NCBI RefSeq assembly: GCF_014649015.1
Contig: NZ_BMSF01000003.1
Span: forward strand, 186,001-250,000
Direction: 5' to 3'
DNA: 64,000 nt
From: Streptomyces narbonensis
Lineage (GTDB): Bacteria > Actinomycetota > Actinomycetes > Streptomycetales > Streptomycetaceae
Part shown: positions 7,221-16,294 of the stretch, one piece after another
Layout: every line of letters begins with the position of its first letter
How positions within the stretch are numbered: the stretch's first letter is position 1
Position numbers and translations under genes: made by a program
Notes under the pieces: model-generated
Seen by the model: only the letters and a program-made list of their open reading frames with translations
What the model was told of the DNA's origin: nothing
Database searches by the model: none

Positions 7221-10117
7221 GCGTGCCTCCTCAGGGACACCAGATCGGCCAGCTCACGGTCCGTCAGCTCGGTCAGGGCGGCCTCGCCCGAACCGAGGAC
7301 GGCGTCGGCCAGGGCGCGCTTGGCGAGCAGCATCTCGGCGATGCGGTCCTCGACCGTGCCCTCGGCGACGAGACGGTGGACCTGCACCGGCTGGGTCTGT
7401 CCGATCCGGTAGGCCCGGTCGGTGGCCTGCTCCTCGACGGCCGGGTTCCACCAGCGGTCGTAGTGCACGACGTGGCCGGCCCGGGTGAGGTTGAGGCCGG
7501 TGCCCGCGGCCTTGAGGGAGAGCAGGAAGACGGGGATCTCGCCGGCCTGGAAGCGGTCGACCATCCGCTCGCGCTCGGCCACCGGGGTGCCGCCGTGCAG
7601 CAGTTGGGCCTGGACGCCGCGCGCGGCCAGGTGGTCGGCGAGGAGCCTGGCCATGGACACGTACTGGGTGAAGACGAGCACGGACCCGTCCTCGGCGAGG
7701 ATCGTGTCGAGGAGCTCGTCGAGCAGGGCGAGTTTCCCGGAGCGGCCGGCCAGCCGGGCCGTGCCACTGCCGCGCGGCGCCTGCTCCTTGAGGTACTGCG
7801 CGGGGTGGTTGCAGATCTGCTTGAGGGAGGTCAGCAGCTTCATGACGAGACCGCGGCGGGCCATCCCCTCGGCGGCCTCGATCTGCGCCATCGTCTCGCG
7901 GACGACCGCCTCGTACAGCGAGGCCTGTTCCCGGGTGAGGGACACGGGATGGTCGGACTCGGTCTTGGGGGGCAGTTCGGGGACGATCCCGGGGTCGGAC
8001 TTGCGGCGGCGGAGCAGGAAGGGCCGGACGAGCCGGGCGAGCCGCTCGACGGCCTCCGCGTGCTCGATCTCCTCGTTGTTCTCGACGGCCCTGGCGTGGC
8101 GGGAGCGGAAGGCCTTGAGCGGGCCGAGGAGACCGGGGGTGGTCCAGTCGAGGAGCGCCCACAGTTCGGAGAGGTTGTTCTCCACGGGGGTGCCGGTCAG
8201 GGCGACCCGCGCCGGTGCGGGGATCTCGCGCAGCGCCTTCGCGGTCGCGGAGAACGGGTTCTTGACGTGCTGTGCCTCGTCGGCGACGACCATGCCCCAT
8301 TCCCGCTCGGCGAGTTGGGCGACGCTGGTGCGCAGGGTGCCGTAGGTGGTGAGGACGAAGCCCCCGGCCGTCCCGTCCGCTCCGCCGAGCCCGCGGTCGG
8401 CGCCGTGGAAGCGGCGCACCGGGGTGCCGGGGGCGAACTTCTCGATCTCCCGCTGCCAGTTGCCGAGGAGGGACGCCGGGCAGACGACGAGGGTGGGGGC
8501 GCGGCGGGCGCGGCGCAGGTGGAGGGCGATGAGCGTGACGGTCTTGCCGAGGCCCATGTCGTCGGCGAGGCAGCCGCCGAGGCCGAGCGAGGTCATCAGG
8601 TCCAGCCAGGCGAGGCCGCGGAGCTGGTAGTCGCGGAGGGTGGCGGCCAGGCCGGGTGGGGCCTGCACGGCCTCGGGGCCCGCCATGAGCCGGTCCCGAA
8701 GGGCGGCGAGCGCCCCGACCGGGACGGCGGGGACGGTCTCGCCGTCCACCTCCGCGGTACCGGTGAGGGCGACGGCGAGCGCGTCGACCGGTTCCAGCAG
8801 GCCCAGTTCGCGCTTGCGGGCCTTGCGGACGAGGACGGGGTCGACGACGACCCACTGGTCGCGGAGGCGTACGACGGGCCGGTGGGCCTCGGCGAGGAGG
8901 TCCATCTCCCGCTCGGTGAGGGGATCGCCGTCGAGGGCCAGCTGCCAGTTGAACCGCAGGAGCTCCTCGCTGTCGAAGAAGGCCGTGCCGTCGGTCGCGG
9001 AGCCGGGCGCGGAGAGGGCGGGGCGGACGACGGCGGAGGCGCTCAGCGAGCGGGCCAGCTCGCGCGGCCAGTGCAGGGCGACCCCGGCATCGGCGAGCCG
9101 GGCCGCCGCGGGGCCGAGCAGCTCGTACAGCTCGTCCTCGGTGACGGCGAGGACGTCGGGCACGTCCCGCTCCAGGAGCCGGGCCAGCGGGGGCCAGACG
9201 CGGGCGGCCCGGCGCAGGGCGAGGACCGCGTCGATCCGGGCGCGCGGCCCGAAGTGCTCGCCGTCCCCGGCCCACAGGGCCAGGGCGTCGATGACGAGGG
9301 TCGGGTCGGCGAGGCTGTGGATCTGGAGGACGGCGGCGGCGGCCTGACGCTCTGCCCCGCTCTCCTCGCCGGCGGCGGTGTCGGCGATGTCGAAGAGTTC
9401 GTACCCCGACAGGTCGAGGCGGAGCGAGACCCGTACGCCCGCGTCCATCCCGGCGGCGGCCTCCGCCGCCCAGGCACGCGCGCGGGGCAGGTGCTGCGGA
9501 GCGCGGGCCGCGAATGGCGCCCCGACCGCGTGGGCGGCGGCCGGGGTCCTGGGCAGGGTGTCGGCGACCGCGTCGAGGAAGGCGCGCACGAGCGCCTCGG
9601 GCTCGGGCAGCCTCAGCGGGCCGGACCCCGGTGCGGGCACGGCGTGCGCCTCGTACGGCATGGCCGCGGCGATGGCCCGCAGGTGGGCGATGTCCTCGGC
9701 GTCCAGCGGGCCGGCCCGCCAGGCGTCCAGGTCGTCGGCGGTGAGACCGGGCAGCAGCCTGCCGCGGCCGACCAGGTGGAGGGCGTGCAGGGCGGCGGCT
9801 CCCCAGCAGGCGGTGGCGGGGTGCGCGGCGGGGTGGTGCCGGGCCGCGACGAGGTGGGGCAGCGCGGCGGCGACGGGGAGGGTGACGGCGGGCACGACCC
9901 GCGTACGGGCGCCGCTGCCGTGGCGCCGGACGACGGTCAGCTCGACGCGCTCCGGGCCGTCGGGGGTGATGGGACCGGCCGCGGTGGAATCGGGTCGGCC
10001 GCCGGGCGCGGCGAGCTCGGGCAGGGTGCCGCCGTCCGGGGCCCAGAAGGCGACGCGGCCCTCGCGCGGCAGGGCGGCCGGAAGGAAGACGGCCGCAGCG
10101 GTCCAGATGTGCGTCAC
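7217..10117 (-). CDS. SNF2-family DEAD/DEAH-box helicase
   Basis: This 966-residue protein is a Swi2/Snf2 ATPase. Residues 1-~450 are the family-specific N-terminal region (SNF2-associated, DUF3670-like). The two RecA lobes follow with Walker A in LADDMGLGKTVTLIALHLRR, Walker B DEAQ in MVVADEAQHVKN, TGTPVENNLSELW, and later VFTQYV, LLSLKAAGTGLNLT and the motif VI region DRAYRIGQ. It uses ATP to translocate on duplex DNA. Start GTG 10117 precedes THIWTAAAVFLP and has GGGAGGAG upstream at somewhat long spacing; upstream codons in the open frame look like promoter DNA. It is the first gene of the operon with the SWIM protein. Confidence 0.92.
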   Translation of the reverse strand: MTHIWTAAAVFLPAALPREGRVAFWAPDGGTLPELAAPGGRPDSTAAGPITPDGPERVELTVVRRHGSGARTRVVPAVTLPVAAALPHLVAARHHPAAHPATACWGAAALHALHLVGRGRLLPGLTADDLDAWRAGPLDAEDIAHLRAIAAAMPYEAHAVPAPGSGPLRLPEPEALVRAFLDAVADTLPRTPAAAHAVGAPFAARAPQHLPRARAWAAEAAAGMDAGVRVSLRLDLSGYELFDIADTAAGEESGAERQAAAAVLQIHSLADPTLVIDALALWAGDGEHFGPRARIDAVLALRRAARVWPPLARLLERDVPDVLAVTEDELYELLGPAAARLADAGVALHWPRELARSLSASAVVRPALSAPGSATDGTAFFDSEELLRFNWQLALDGDPLTEREMDLLAEAHRPVVRLRDQWVVVDPVLVRKARKRELGLLEPVDALAVALTGTAEVDGETVPAVPVGALAALRDRLMAGPEAVQAPPGLAATLRDYQLRGLAWLDLMTSLGLGGCLADDMGLGKTVTLIALHLRRARRAPTLVVCPASLLGNWQREIEKFAPGTPVRRFHGADRGLGGADGTAGGFVLTTYGTLRTSVAQLAEREWGMVVADEAQHVKNPFSATAKALREIPAPARVALTGTPVENNLSELWALLDWTTPGLLGPLKAFRSRHARAVENNEEIEHAEAVERLARLVRPFLLRRRKSDPGIVPELPPKTESDHPVSLTREQASLYEAVVRETMAQIEAAEGMARRGLVMKLLTSLKQICNHPAQYLKEQAPRGSGTARLAGRSGKLALLDELLDTILAEDGSVLVFTQYVSMARLLADHLAARGVQAQLLHGGTPVAERERMVDRFQAGEIPVFLLSLKAAGTGLNLTRAGHVVHYDRWWNPAVEEQATDRAYRIGQTQPVQVHRLVAEGTVEDRIAEMLLAKRALADAVLGSGEAALTELTDRELADLVSLRRHA

Positions 10118-10347
10118 TGCTCTGCTCTCCTCCCGCTGTGCGGCGGATTCCGACGGGATCTCCGCCGGCTCTCCTACTGGAACTCCGACCTTACGGGTGG
10201 GGTCTGACAACCACCGCCGACGCCCGTTCGCCCGTGCGGCCCACCAGCGGATGCCACGGGGTCCGACAGGCGGCATGGTGGCCTGGAACAGGGGTGGACC
10301 CGGGGTGCTGCCGACCGCCGCCTTCGTACGACAGAAGAGGATTCGCC

Positions 10348-10683
10348 ATGTCCGTTCGCCGGCGTTTCACGACGGCCTCCGGAGCCGTCCTGCTCACTCT
10401 CGCGGTGGCCGGCTGCTCGGGCCTCGGCCGCACCACCGTGGGCCCGATCGCCTACGTCACGGAACGCGACGTGGCGGTGAGCGTGACCAGCCCCTCGGTG
10501 AACGGCTGCCACCGCCTGGCGCCGTCCGGCGCGACCGAGGTCGCGAACGAAAGCCTGACCGACATCGTGCTGTACCTGACCCGTAACTGTGAGGGGAAGG
10601 AATCCACCTACCTCCCCATCAACACCAGCCAGGCGATCGTGCCGGGCCACCTGCCCTGGCGCAGCTACAGCGTCGTCCACTAG
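10348..10683 (+). CDS. Small putative lipoprotein
   Basis: This 111-residue protein starts at an ATG after AGAGG. Residues 1-~24 are a lipoprotein signal peptide ending in the lipobox LAVAGC, so the mature protein would be lipidated on the outer face of the membrane. The mature part has conserved-looking cysteines (NGCHRL and RNCEGKE) and no recognised family. The stop codon TAG falls inside the terminal CTAG of the palindromic element that begins at 10680, so the native 3' end may have been altered by insertion. Function unknown. Confidence 0.8.
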   Translation: MSVRRRFTTASGAVLLTLAVAGCSGLGRTTVGPIAYVTERDVAVSVTSPSVNGCHRLAPSGATEVANESLTDIVLYLTRNCEGKESTYLPINTSQAIVPGHLPWRSYSVVH

Positions 10684-10858
10684 GGGGTGTCGTCACATTC
10701 CCGTCGTCGCCCGAAGGGCGGCCCCGCGGCGTCTGGTGCGTGCTCTCGGCGTGCCGGGTGGAAGCCCACGTACTGGACGTACGTGGGCTTTCTCCCGGTG
10801 CGGCGAGAGTGCGTGCCAGACGCCGCGGGGCAGACGGGAATGTGACGACACCCCCTAG
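10680..10858. repeat. MITE-like palindromic element, copy A (179 bp)
   Basis: The sequence is an almost complete inverted repeat. The outer 26 bp on each side are identical (CTAGGGGGTGTCGTCACATT continuing to CCCGTC). Next comes a small internal hairpin CGCCCGAAGGGCG on the left arm only. The GCGGCGTCTGG/CCAGACGCCGC arms follow, then imperfect arms to a centre at CCCACGTACTGGACGTACGTGGG. No open frame inside looks like a transposase. Terminal CTAG on both sides suggests a TA target duplication. Relatives lie at 45448 and 60071. It may also serve as terminator for the lipoprotein gene. Confidence 0.8.
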
Positions 10859-10969
10859 GGCCTGCCGGACCCTGGGCACGCCCCCGTCGCCCGCTCGCCC
10901 TGCCCTTCCCCCTCCCCCGCCGCAGGTCCATGCTGGAGAGGAACAGGGACCCCGACGGAAGGGGTGACC

Positions 10970-11242
10970 GTGATCCGTTCAGGGAACGAGCCGGCCACCG
11001 CGCGCAGCGCTCTGCGGCTGCGGTTCTGGCTCGGTGTATGGGGACTGCTCTGGGCCGCCTTCGGCACGGCCGTGTTCTCGCTGGTGGGCCGCCCGGGCTG
11101 GGCCGCGGCCTGTGGCGTGCTGCTCCTGGTGGTCATGGTCGACCTGACGATGGTTCTGCGCCACCTCCACCAGGGCCCGCACTGGCAGCCGGGCCGGGAC
11201 ATCCCGCCCTACGAGCCCGACCGCGGCGGCACGGGCCGCTGA
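10970..11242 (+). CDS. DUF6343 family membrane protein
   Basis: This small protein of ~90 residues has two hydrophobic helices: RFWLGVWGLLWAAFGTAVFSLV and AAACGVLLLVVMVDLTMVL. The soluble C-terminus is HQGPHWQPGRDIPPYEPD, a pattern I associate with the actinobacterial DUF6343 family. Function is unknown. I prefer GTG 10970, eight bases after GGAAGG; GTG 10964 in the same frame is an alternative. It converges on the TPR gene with a 10-bp gap. Confidence 0.82.
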   Translation: MIRSGNEPATARSALRLRFWLGVWGLLWAAFGTAVFSLVGRPGWAAACGVLLLVVMVDLTMVLRHLHQGPHWQPGRDIPPYEPDRGGTGR

Positions 11243-11252
11243 ACGGTGGCCG

Positions 11253-11621
11253 TCAGTTCCGGGTGTCGAACCCCGCCGCCTGGAGGTACTCCGGCTTCGG
11301 GTCGAGCGCGGCGGCGAGCCGGAAGTGCCGGGTGGCCTGCGCGGTCTGCCCGGAGCGCTCAAAGGTCCGGGCGAGGGCGAAGTGGGCGAACGCGTTGTCC
11401 GGCTCGCGCTCCAGGACCAGCTCGAACTCCAGCTGGGCCGGACGGAGCTGGGCGGCGGCGAAGAACGCCCGGGCTCGCAGCAGTCGCGCGGCCGTGTTCT
11501 CGGGATGGGCGGCGATCACCGAGTCCAGCAGCTTCACGGCCCCACGCGGGTCCCGCGCGGCCAGCAGGTGCTCGGCGGCGCGGAAGTCGATGACGTGCGT
11601 TTCCGGATTCGTGTCGGCCAC
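11253..11621 (-). CDS. Tetratricopeptide repeat protein
   Basis: This 122-residue cytosolic protein is made almost entirely of TPR helices. At least three repeats are visible: RAAEHLLAARDPRGAVKLLDSVIAAHPENTAARLLRARAF, then LRPAQLEFELVLEREPDNAFAHFALARTFERSG and QTAQATRHFRLAAALDPKPEYL. TPR units mediate protein-protein contact; no catalytic motif is seen. It follows coaE on the same strand after 112 bases and may be the last gene of the PAC2-coaE transcript. Confidence 0.9.
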   Translation of the reverse strand: MADTNPETHVIDFRAAEHLLAARDPRGAVKLLDSVIAAHPENTAARLLRARAFFAAAQLRPAQLEFELVLEREPDNAFAHFALARTFERSGQTAQATRHFRLAAALDPKPEYLQAAGFDTRN

Positions 11622-11733
11622 GATGGCATCCTTCCCTCGATGAGGTGAAGGAACACCGAACCCGGCGGGCGCATTCCGCTGCCGTGCCGTCCCCTGCCCC
11701 GGCGCCTGGCGTGCGGCGCCGTGGGCGCGCGGC

Positions 11734-12339
11734 TCAGGCCGGGGCGGCGGCCCGGCGCTCCAGCTCGTCCCAGACCTTCAGCACCTGCGGTTCCAGCGAC
11801 TCCAGCGGACCGTCGTTGTCGATCACGAGGTCCGCGATCGCCAGTCGCTGAGCCCGCGTGGCCTGGGCGGCCATCCGGGCGCGGGCCTCGGAGGCGTCCA
11901 TCCCCCGGAGGCGTACGAGCCGGTCGAGCTGGGTCTCGGGGGACGCGTCCACGACCACGACCAGGTCGTACAGCGGCGCGAGTCCGTTCTCGGTGAGCAG
12001 GGGTACGTCGTGGACGACGACGTCTCCGGCGCCCGCCCGGCTCTCCAGCTCCGCCGACCGGGCCCCGACCAGGGGGTGCACGATGGCGTTCAGCGTGGCC
12101 AGCCGGTCGGCGTCGGCGAACACGATGGAACCGAGCTTCGGCCGGTCGAGTGTCCCGCTCTCGGTCAGGACGCCGTCCCCGAAGGCCTCCACGACGGCCG
12201 CGAGCCCCGGTGTCCCGGGCTCGACGACCTCGCGGGCGATCCGGTCCGCATCGATCAGCACGGCTCCGTACGAGACGAGCAGCCGCGACACTTCGCTCTT
12301 GCCGGCGCCGATCCCGCCGGTCAGGCCCACCTTCAGCAT
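11734..12339 (-). CDS. coaE: Dephospho-CoA kinase
   Basis: This 201-residue P-loop kinase catalyses the last step of coenzyme A synthesis, ATP-dependent 3'-phosphorylation of dephospho-CoA. It starts [21 protein letters not shown] with Walker A GGIGAGKS at residues 8-15. It then shows [16 protein letters not shown] (catalytic Asp), HPLVGARS in the lid region and [13 protein letters not shown], all standard CoaE features. Length is normal for the single-domain bacterial enzyme. It lies 53 bases after the PAC2-family gene. Confidence 0.96.
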   Translation of the reverse strand: MLKVGLTGGIGAGKSEVSRLLVSYGAVLIDADRIAREVVEPGTPGLAAVVEAFGDGVLTESGTLDRPKLGSIVFADADRLATLNAIVHPLVGARSAELESRAGAGDVVVHDVPLLTENGLAPLYDLVVVVDASPETQLDRLVRLRGMDASEARARMAAQATRAQRLAIADLVIDNDGPLESLEPQVLKVWDELERRAAAPA

Positions 12340-12392
12340 GAGCGGCAGCTTAGGGCCTGGCCGGCGAGGACGGTGGGGCGCCCCCGGAAGAG

Positions 12393-13331
12393 CTAGGCGT
12401 CACCCTCCCGCTCGGCGAGGAAGCGCTCGAACTCGCGGCCCAGCTCGTCGGCCGACGGCAGGTCGACCGGCTCGGCGACCAGGCTGCCGCGGGTCTCGGC
12501 GCCGGCCACCGCGTCGTACTGGTGCTCAAGGCCCTGGACGAGCGCGACGAGTTCCTCGTCGCCCTCGCCGATCTGGCGGTCGATCTCGGTCTGGGTGCGG
12601 CGGGCCTCCGTCCGCAGCGCGTGGGCGACGCCGGGGAGCACGAGACCGGTGGCGGCCGTGACGGCCTCCAGGACGGTCAGGGCCGCGTCCGGGTACGGCG
12701 AGCGGGCCACGTAGTGCGGGACGTGGGCGGCGACCCCGAGGGTGTCGTGGCCGGACTCCGAGAGCCGGTACTCGACGAGGGACTCGGCGCTGCCGGGGAC
12801 CTGTGCCTCGTCGAAGGGGCTGGTGTGCCCGGGCATCAGGTCCGTGCGGGTGCCGTGCGGGGTGAGCCCGACGGGGCGGGTGTGCGGGACGCCCATGGGG
12901 ATGCCGTGGAAGTTGACCGCGAGGCGCACGCCGAGCCGCTCGACGATCTGGCCGACGGCGGCGGCGAACCGCTCCCACTCGACGTCGGGCTCGGGGCCCG
13001 AGAGGATCAGGAAGGGTGCCCCGGTGGCGTCCTGGACGAGGCGGACCTCGATGGACGGCGTCTCGTACGCGGTCCAGCGGTCGCGCCGGAAGGTCAGCAG
13101 GGGGCGGCGGGCGCGGTAGTCCACGAGCCTGTCGTGGTCGAAGCGGGCCACCAGCTGGTGGGGCAGCGTGTCGAGCAGCCGCTCGACGATCTGCTCACCC
13201 GCCTCGCCCGCGTCGATGTAGCCGTCGAAGTGGTACAGCATGACCAGCCCGGCCGACTCCTGTGCCAAGGCCAGGTCCACGACGGCCAGGCCCTTCGGGT
13301 CCCATTCGTACAAATCCTGGGGATCAAGCAC
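12393..13331 (-). CDS. PAC2 family protein
   Basis: This ~312-residue protein belongs to the PAC2 (proteasome assembly chaperone 2-like) superfamily common in actinobacteria. Typical segments are [71 protein letters not shown] and [23 protein letters not shown]. The C-terminus is a charged coiled segment ([14 protein letters not shown]). Start GTG 13331 has AGGAG eight bases upstream; an ATG further up (13385) is unlikely because it precedes that site. The bacterial role is not settled; a link to the actinobacterial proteasome is only inference. Confidence 0.88.
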   Translation of the reverse strand: MLDPQDLYEWDPKGLAVVDLALAQESAGLVMLYHFDGYIDAGEAGEQIVERLLDTLPHQLVARFDHDRLVDYRARRPLLTFRRDRWTAYETPSIEVRLVQDATGAPFLILSGPEPDVEWERFAAAVGQIVERLGVRLAVNFHGIPMGVPHTRPVGLTPHGTRTDLMPGHTSPFDEAQVPGSAESLVEYRLSESGHDTLGVAAHVPHYVARSPYPDAALTVLEAVTAATGLVLPGVAHALRTEARRTQTEIDRQIGEGDEELVALVQGLEHQYDAVAGAETRGSLVAEPVDLPSADELGREFERFLAEREGDA

Positions 13332-13450
13332 GATTACCGCTCCTCCTCGTGTTCTCTCTGGCAACGCCGTGAGCCGCACCACCATTCCCGAGCGGGCCGA
13401 TCTTCCGGAGGAGGAGTCCGGGTGGGGCCCGACAAGGGCGCGGAAACGAC

Positions 13451-13484
13451 CGAGGCCCGCTCCCCCGAAGGGAAGCGGGCCTCG
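13451..13484 (-). terminator. Rho-independent-type terminator of rpsA
   Basis: CGAGGCCCGCT and AGCGGGCCTCG form a perfect 11-bp GC-rich stem beginning 36 bases after the rpsA stop on the minus strand. It separates rpsA from the PAC2 gene. Confidence 0.75.
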
Positions 13485-13519
13485 ATTCGCTAGCGGCTAG
13501 CGCTCAGCGGAGAGCCTGT

Positions 13520-15031
13520 TCAGCTCTGGCCGCCGGCGAGCTTCTCGCGGAGGGCGGCGAGCGCCTCGTCCGACGCCAGGGCGCCGGAGTTGTCGTCCGA
13601 CTCCGAGGAGTACGAACCACCCGAGATGCCCGCACCGGCGTTGCCGGCGGCCGGGGCGGCAGCGCCCTCGGCAGCGGCGGCCTCGTCGGCCTCGCGGGAC
13701 TTGATGACCTGAGCCTGGTGCTGCTCGAAACGAGCCTGCGCCTCGGCGTACTGGGTCTCCCAGGCCTCGCGCTGGGTCTCGAAGCCCTCGAGCCAGTCGT
13801 TGGTCTCGGGGTCGAAGCCCTCGGGGTAGATGTAGTTGCCCTGGTCGTCGTAGGACGCGGCCATGCCGTACAGGGTCGGGTCGAACTCGACCGAGGCCGG
13901 GTCGGCACCGAAGGACTCGTTGGCCTGCTTCAGCGAGAGGCTGATGCGACGACGCTCGAGGTCGATGTCGATGACCTTGACGAAGATCTCGTCGTTGACC
14001 TGGACGACCTGCTCCGGGATCTCCACGTGGCGCTCGGCCAGCTCGGAGATGTGGACCAGACCCTCGATGCCCTCGTCCACGCGGACGAACGCACCGAACG
14101 GAACCAGCTTGGTGACCTTACCCGGGACGACCTGACCGATCTGGTGCGTACGGGCGAACTGCTGCCACGGGTCCTCCTGCGTCGCCTTCAGCGACAGGGA
14201 GACACGCTCGCGGTCCATGTCGACGTCGAGAACCTCGACGGTGACCTCCTGGCCGACCTCGACAACCTCGGACGGGTGGTCAATGTGCTTCCAGGACAGC
14301 TCGGAGACGTGCACGAGACCGTCGACGCCACCCAGGTCCACGAAGGCACCGAAGTTGACGATCGAGGAAACGACGCCGGAGCGGACCTGACCCTTCTGCA
14401 GGGTGGTGAGGAACGTCTGGCGAACCTCGGACTGGGTCTGCTCGAGCCAGGCACGGCGGGACAGGACCACGTTGTTGCGGTTCTTGTCCAGCTCGATGAT
14501 CTTCGCCTCGAGCTCCTTGCCCACGTAGGGCTGGAGGTCGCGGACGCGACGCATCTCGACGAGGGAGGCCGGCAGGAAGCCACGGAGGCCGATGTCGAGG
14601 ATGAGACCACCCTTGACGACCTCGATGACGGTACCGGTGACGATGCCGTCCTCTTCCTTGATCTTCTCGATGGTGCCCCAGGCGCGCTCGTACTGGGCAC
14701 GCTTCTTCGAGAGGATCAGGCGGCCTTCCTTGTCCTCCTTCTGGAGAACCAGGGCCTCGATCTCGTCGCCGACCTTGACGACCTCGTTCGGGTCGACGTC
14801 GTGCTTGATCGAGAGCTCGCGGCTCGGGATGACGCCTTCGGTCTTGTAACCGATGTCGAGCAGGACCTCGTCCCGGTCGACCTTCACGATGACGCCGTCG
14901 ACGATGTCGCCGTCGTTGAAGTACTTGATCGTCTCGTCGATCGCGGCGAGGAAGGCTTCCTCGTTACCGATGTCGTTGACCGCAACCTGCGGGGTGGTGC
15001 TGGTGGCGGTGGTCTCGGTGCTGCTCGTCAT
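13520..15031 (-). CDS. rpsA: 30S ribosomal protein S1
   Basis: This 503-residue protein has a short Ser/Thr-rich N-terminus (MTSSTETTATSTTPQVAVND), then four S1 (OB-fold) RNA-binding domains. Domain openings can be read at DGVIVKVDRDEVLLDIGYK, TGTVIEVVKGGLILDIGLRG, GVVSSIVNFGAFVDLGGVDG and GKVTKLVPFGAFVRVDEGIEG. The C-terminal tail is acidic and low-complexity, lacking the fifth and sixth domains of E. coli S1, as usual in actinobacteria. It delivers mRNA to the ribosome. The ATG at 15031 matches the family start; upstream codons belong to the leader. Confidence 0.97.
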   Translation of the reverse strand: MTSSTETTATSTTPQVAVNDIGNEEAFLAAIDETIKYFNDGDIVDGVIVKVDRDEVLLDIGYKTEGVIPSRELSIKHDVDPNEVVKVGDEIEALVLQKEDKEGRLILSKKRAQYERAWGTIEKIKEEDGIVTGTVIEVVKGGLILDIGLRGFLPASLVEMRRVRDLQPYVGKELEAKIIELDKNRNNVVLSRRAWLEQTQSEVRQTFLTTLQKGQVRSGVVSSIVNFGAFVDLGGVDGLVHVSELSWKHIDHPSEVVEVGQEVTVEVLDVDMDRERVSLSLKATQEDPWQQFARTHQIGQVVPGKVTKLVPFGAFVRVDEGIEGLVHISELAERHVEIPEQVVQVNDEIFVKVIDIDLERRRISLSLKQANESFGADPASVEFDPTLYGMAASYDDQGNYIYPEGFDPETNDWLEGFETQREAWETQYAEAQARFEQHQAQVIKSREADEAAAAEGAAAPAAGNAGAGISGGSYSSESDDNSGALASDEALAALREKLAGGQS

Positions 15032-15226
15032 GTGGGAAAGGGCTCCGGTTACGGACAGAAAGTCGTAGGTACTGCTACGCCGAGAGCCCGTATCGCACCA
15101 AGAAGCCGGACAGCAATGAAGCCCCTGCCCGGGAACCGGGAGGCGCCTCGAAAACCGAGGGGACATACAACAGGTACGAGCGCGGCCTGCTCCGTCTGAG
15201 GCGCGCAGGCCCGCAGCGCAACCTTT

Positions 15227-15255
15227 AGCATACGGGGGCGGCCGGACAGGGTCAA
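15227..15255 (-). promoter_or_regulatory. Vegetative sigma (HrdB-type) promoter of rpsA
   Basis: On the minus strand TTGACC, a 17-bp spacer and TATGCT match the principal sigma-factor consensus almost perfectly. The predicted start of transcription near 15219 leaves a leader of about 190 nt before the rpsA ATG. The leader contains a CCTCGGTTTTCGAGG hairpin and other GC-rich inverted stretches. Confidence 0.8.
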
Positions 15256-15386
15256 TGCGCGAAGCGCGCACCCGGGGCAGATCCGCGCAAACCCGGCACT
15301 ATTTCTTGCCGCCGCGCCGGATCCACACCGCATCGGCGGGGGCGGCCGCACGGCTGCACTGAGCGCAAACTACATCGGCGGGCGAC

Positions 15387-16235
15387 ATGAACCAAGAGTA
15401 CGAACAGCACGAAGACCAGGACGCGGCCGAGGACGACGCCGAGGCCACCCGGCGTGACGCGGGGGACGCGGAGAGCAGCCGGGCGAGCCGCGGCTGGTGG
15501 GACCGGAACGCGGACGAGTACCAGAGTGAGCACGGGGCCTTCCTCGGCGACGACCGGTTCGTGTGGGGGCCCGAGGGGCTGGACGAGGCCGAGGCGGAGC
15601 TGCTCGGGCCGGCCGCCGCGCTGAAGGGGCGTGACGTCCTGGAGATCGGCGCGGGGGCGGCCCAGTGCTCGCGCTGGCTGGCGGCGCACGGGGCTCGGCC
15701 GGTGGCCCTCGACCTCTCGCACCGGCAGCTCCAGCACGCGCTGCGGATCGGCGGGGGCGTGCCGCTGGTGGAGGCGGACGCCGGGGCGCTGCCCTTCCGG
15801 GACGGCTCCTTCGACCTGGTCTGCTCGGCGTACGGCGCGGTGCCGTTCGTCGCCGATCCGGTACGGGTCTTCCGCGAGGTCCGCCGGGTGCTGCGGCCCG
15901 GTGGCCGCTGGGTCTTCTCGGTGACGCACCCGATCCGCTGGGCGTTCCCGGACGAGCCGGGGCCGGAGGGGCTGTCGGTGGCGGCCTCGTACTTCGACCG
16001 CACGCCCTATGTCGAGCAGGACGAGCAGGGCCGGGCCGTGTACGTGGAGCACCACAGGACGATCGGGGACCGGGTGCGGGACGTGGTGGCCGGCGGCTTC
16101 CGGCTCGTGGACCTGGTCGAGCCGGAGTGGCCGGCCTGGAACAGTCAGGAGTGGGGCGGCTGGTCCCCGCTCCGGGGGAACCTGATCCCGGGCACGGCGA
16201 TCTTCGTCTGCGAACGCCAGGATCAGTCCTATTAA
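15387..16235 (+). CDS. Class I SAM-dependent methyltransferase
   Basis: This 282-residue protein has an acidic ~40-residue N-terminus, then the Rossmann methyltransferase core. Motif I is VLEIGAGAAQCSRWL, motif II is PVALDLSHRQL, motif III is FDLVCSAYGAVPFV, and a post-core VRRVLRPGGRWVFSVTHPIRWAFPD segment follows. This is the Methyltransf_11 type. The small-molecule substrate is unknown. It stands alone between the divergent rpsA promoter and the hrpB gene. Confidence 0.9.
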   Translation: MNQEYEQHEDQDAAEDDAEATRRDAGDAESSRASRGWWDRNADEYQSEHGAFLGDDRFVWGPEGLDEAEAELLGPAAALKGRDVLEIGAGAAQCSRWLAAHGARPVALDLSHRQLQHALRIGGGVPLVEADAGALPFRDGSFDLVCSAYGAVPFVADPVRVFREVRRVLRPGGRWVFSVTHPIRWAFPDEPGPEGLSVAASYFDRTPYVEQDEQGRAVYVEHHRTIGDRVRDVVAGGFRLVDLVEPEWPAWNSQEWGGWSPLRGNLIPGTAIFVCERQDQSY

Positions 16236-16294
16236 TAGGTGGGTCCTGTGGACAGCCGGACCCACCTCTTCTCGGCGCGTACGAGACTGAGTGC

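Noticed and set aside
7223..10207. 994-residue plus-strand frame antisense to the SNF2 helicase
   Set aside because: It has no recognisable motif and a Gly/Glu/Val-rich composition typical of antisense frames in high-GC genes.
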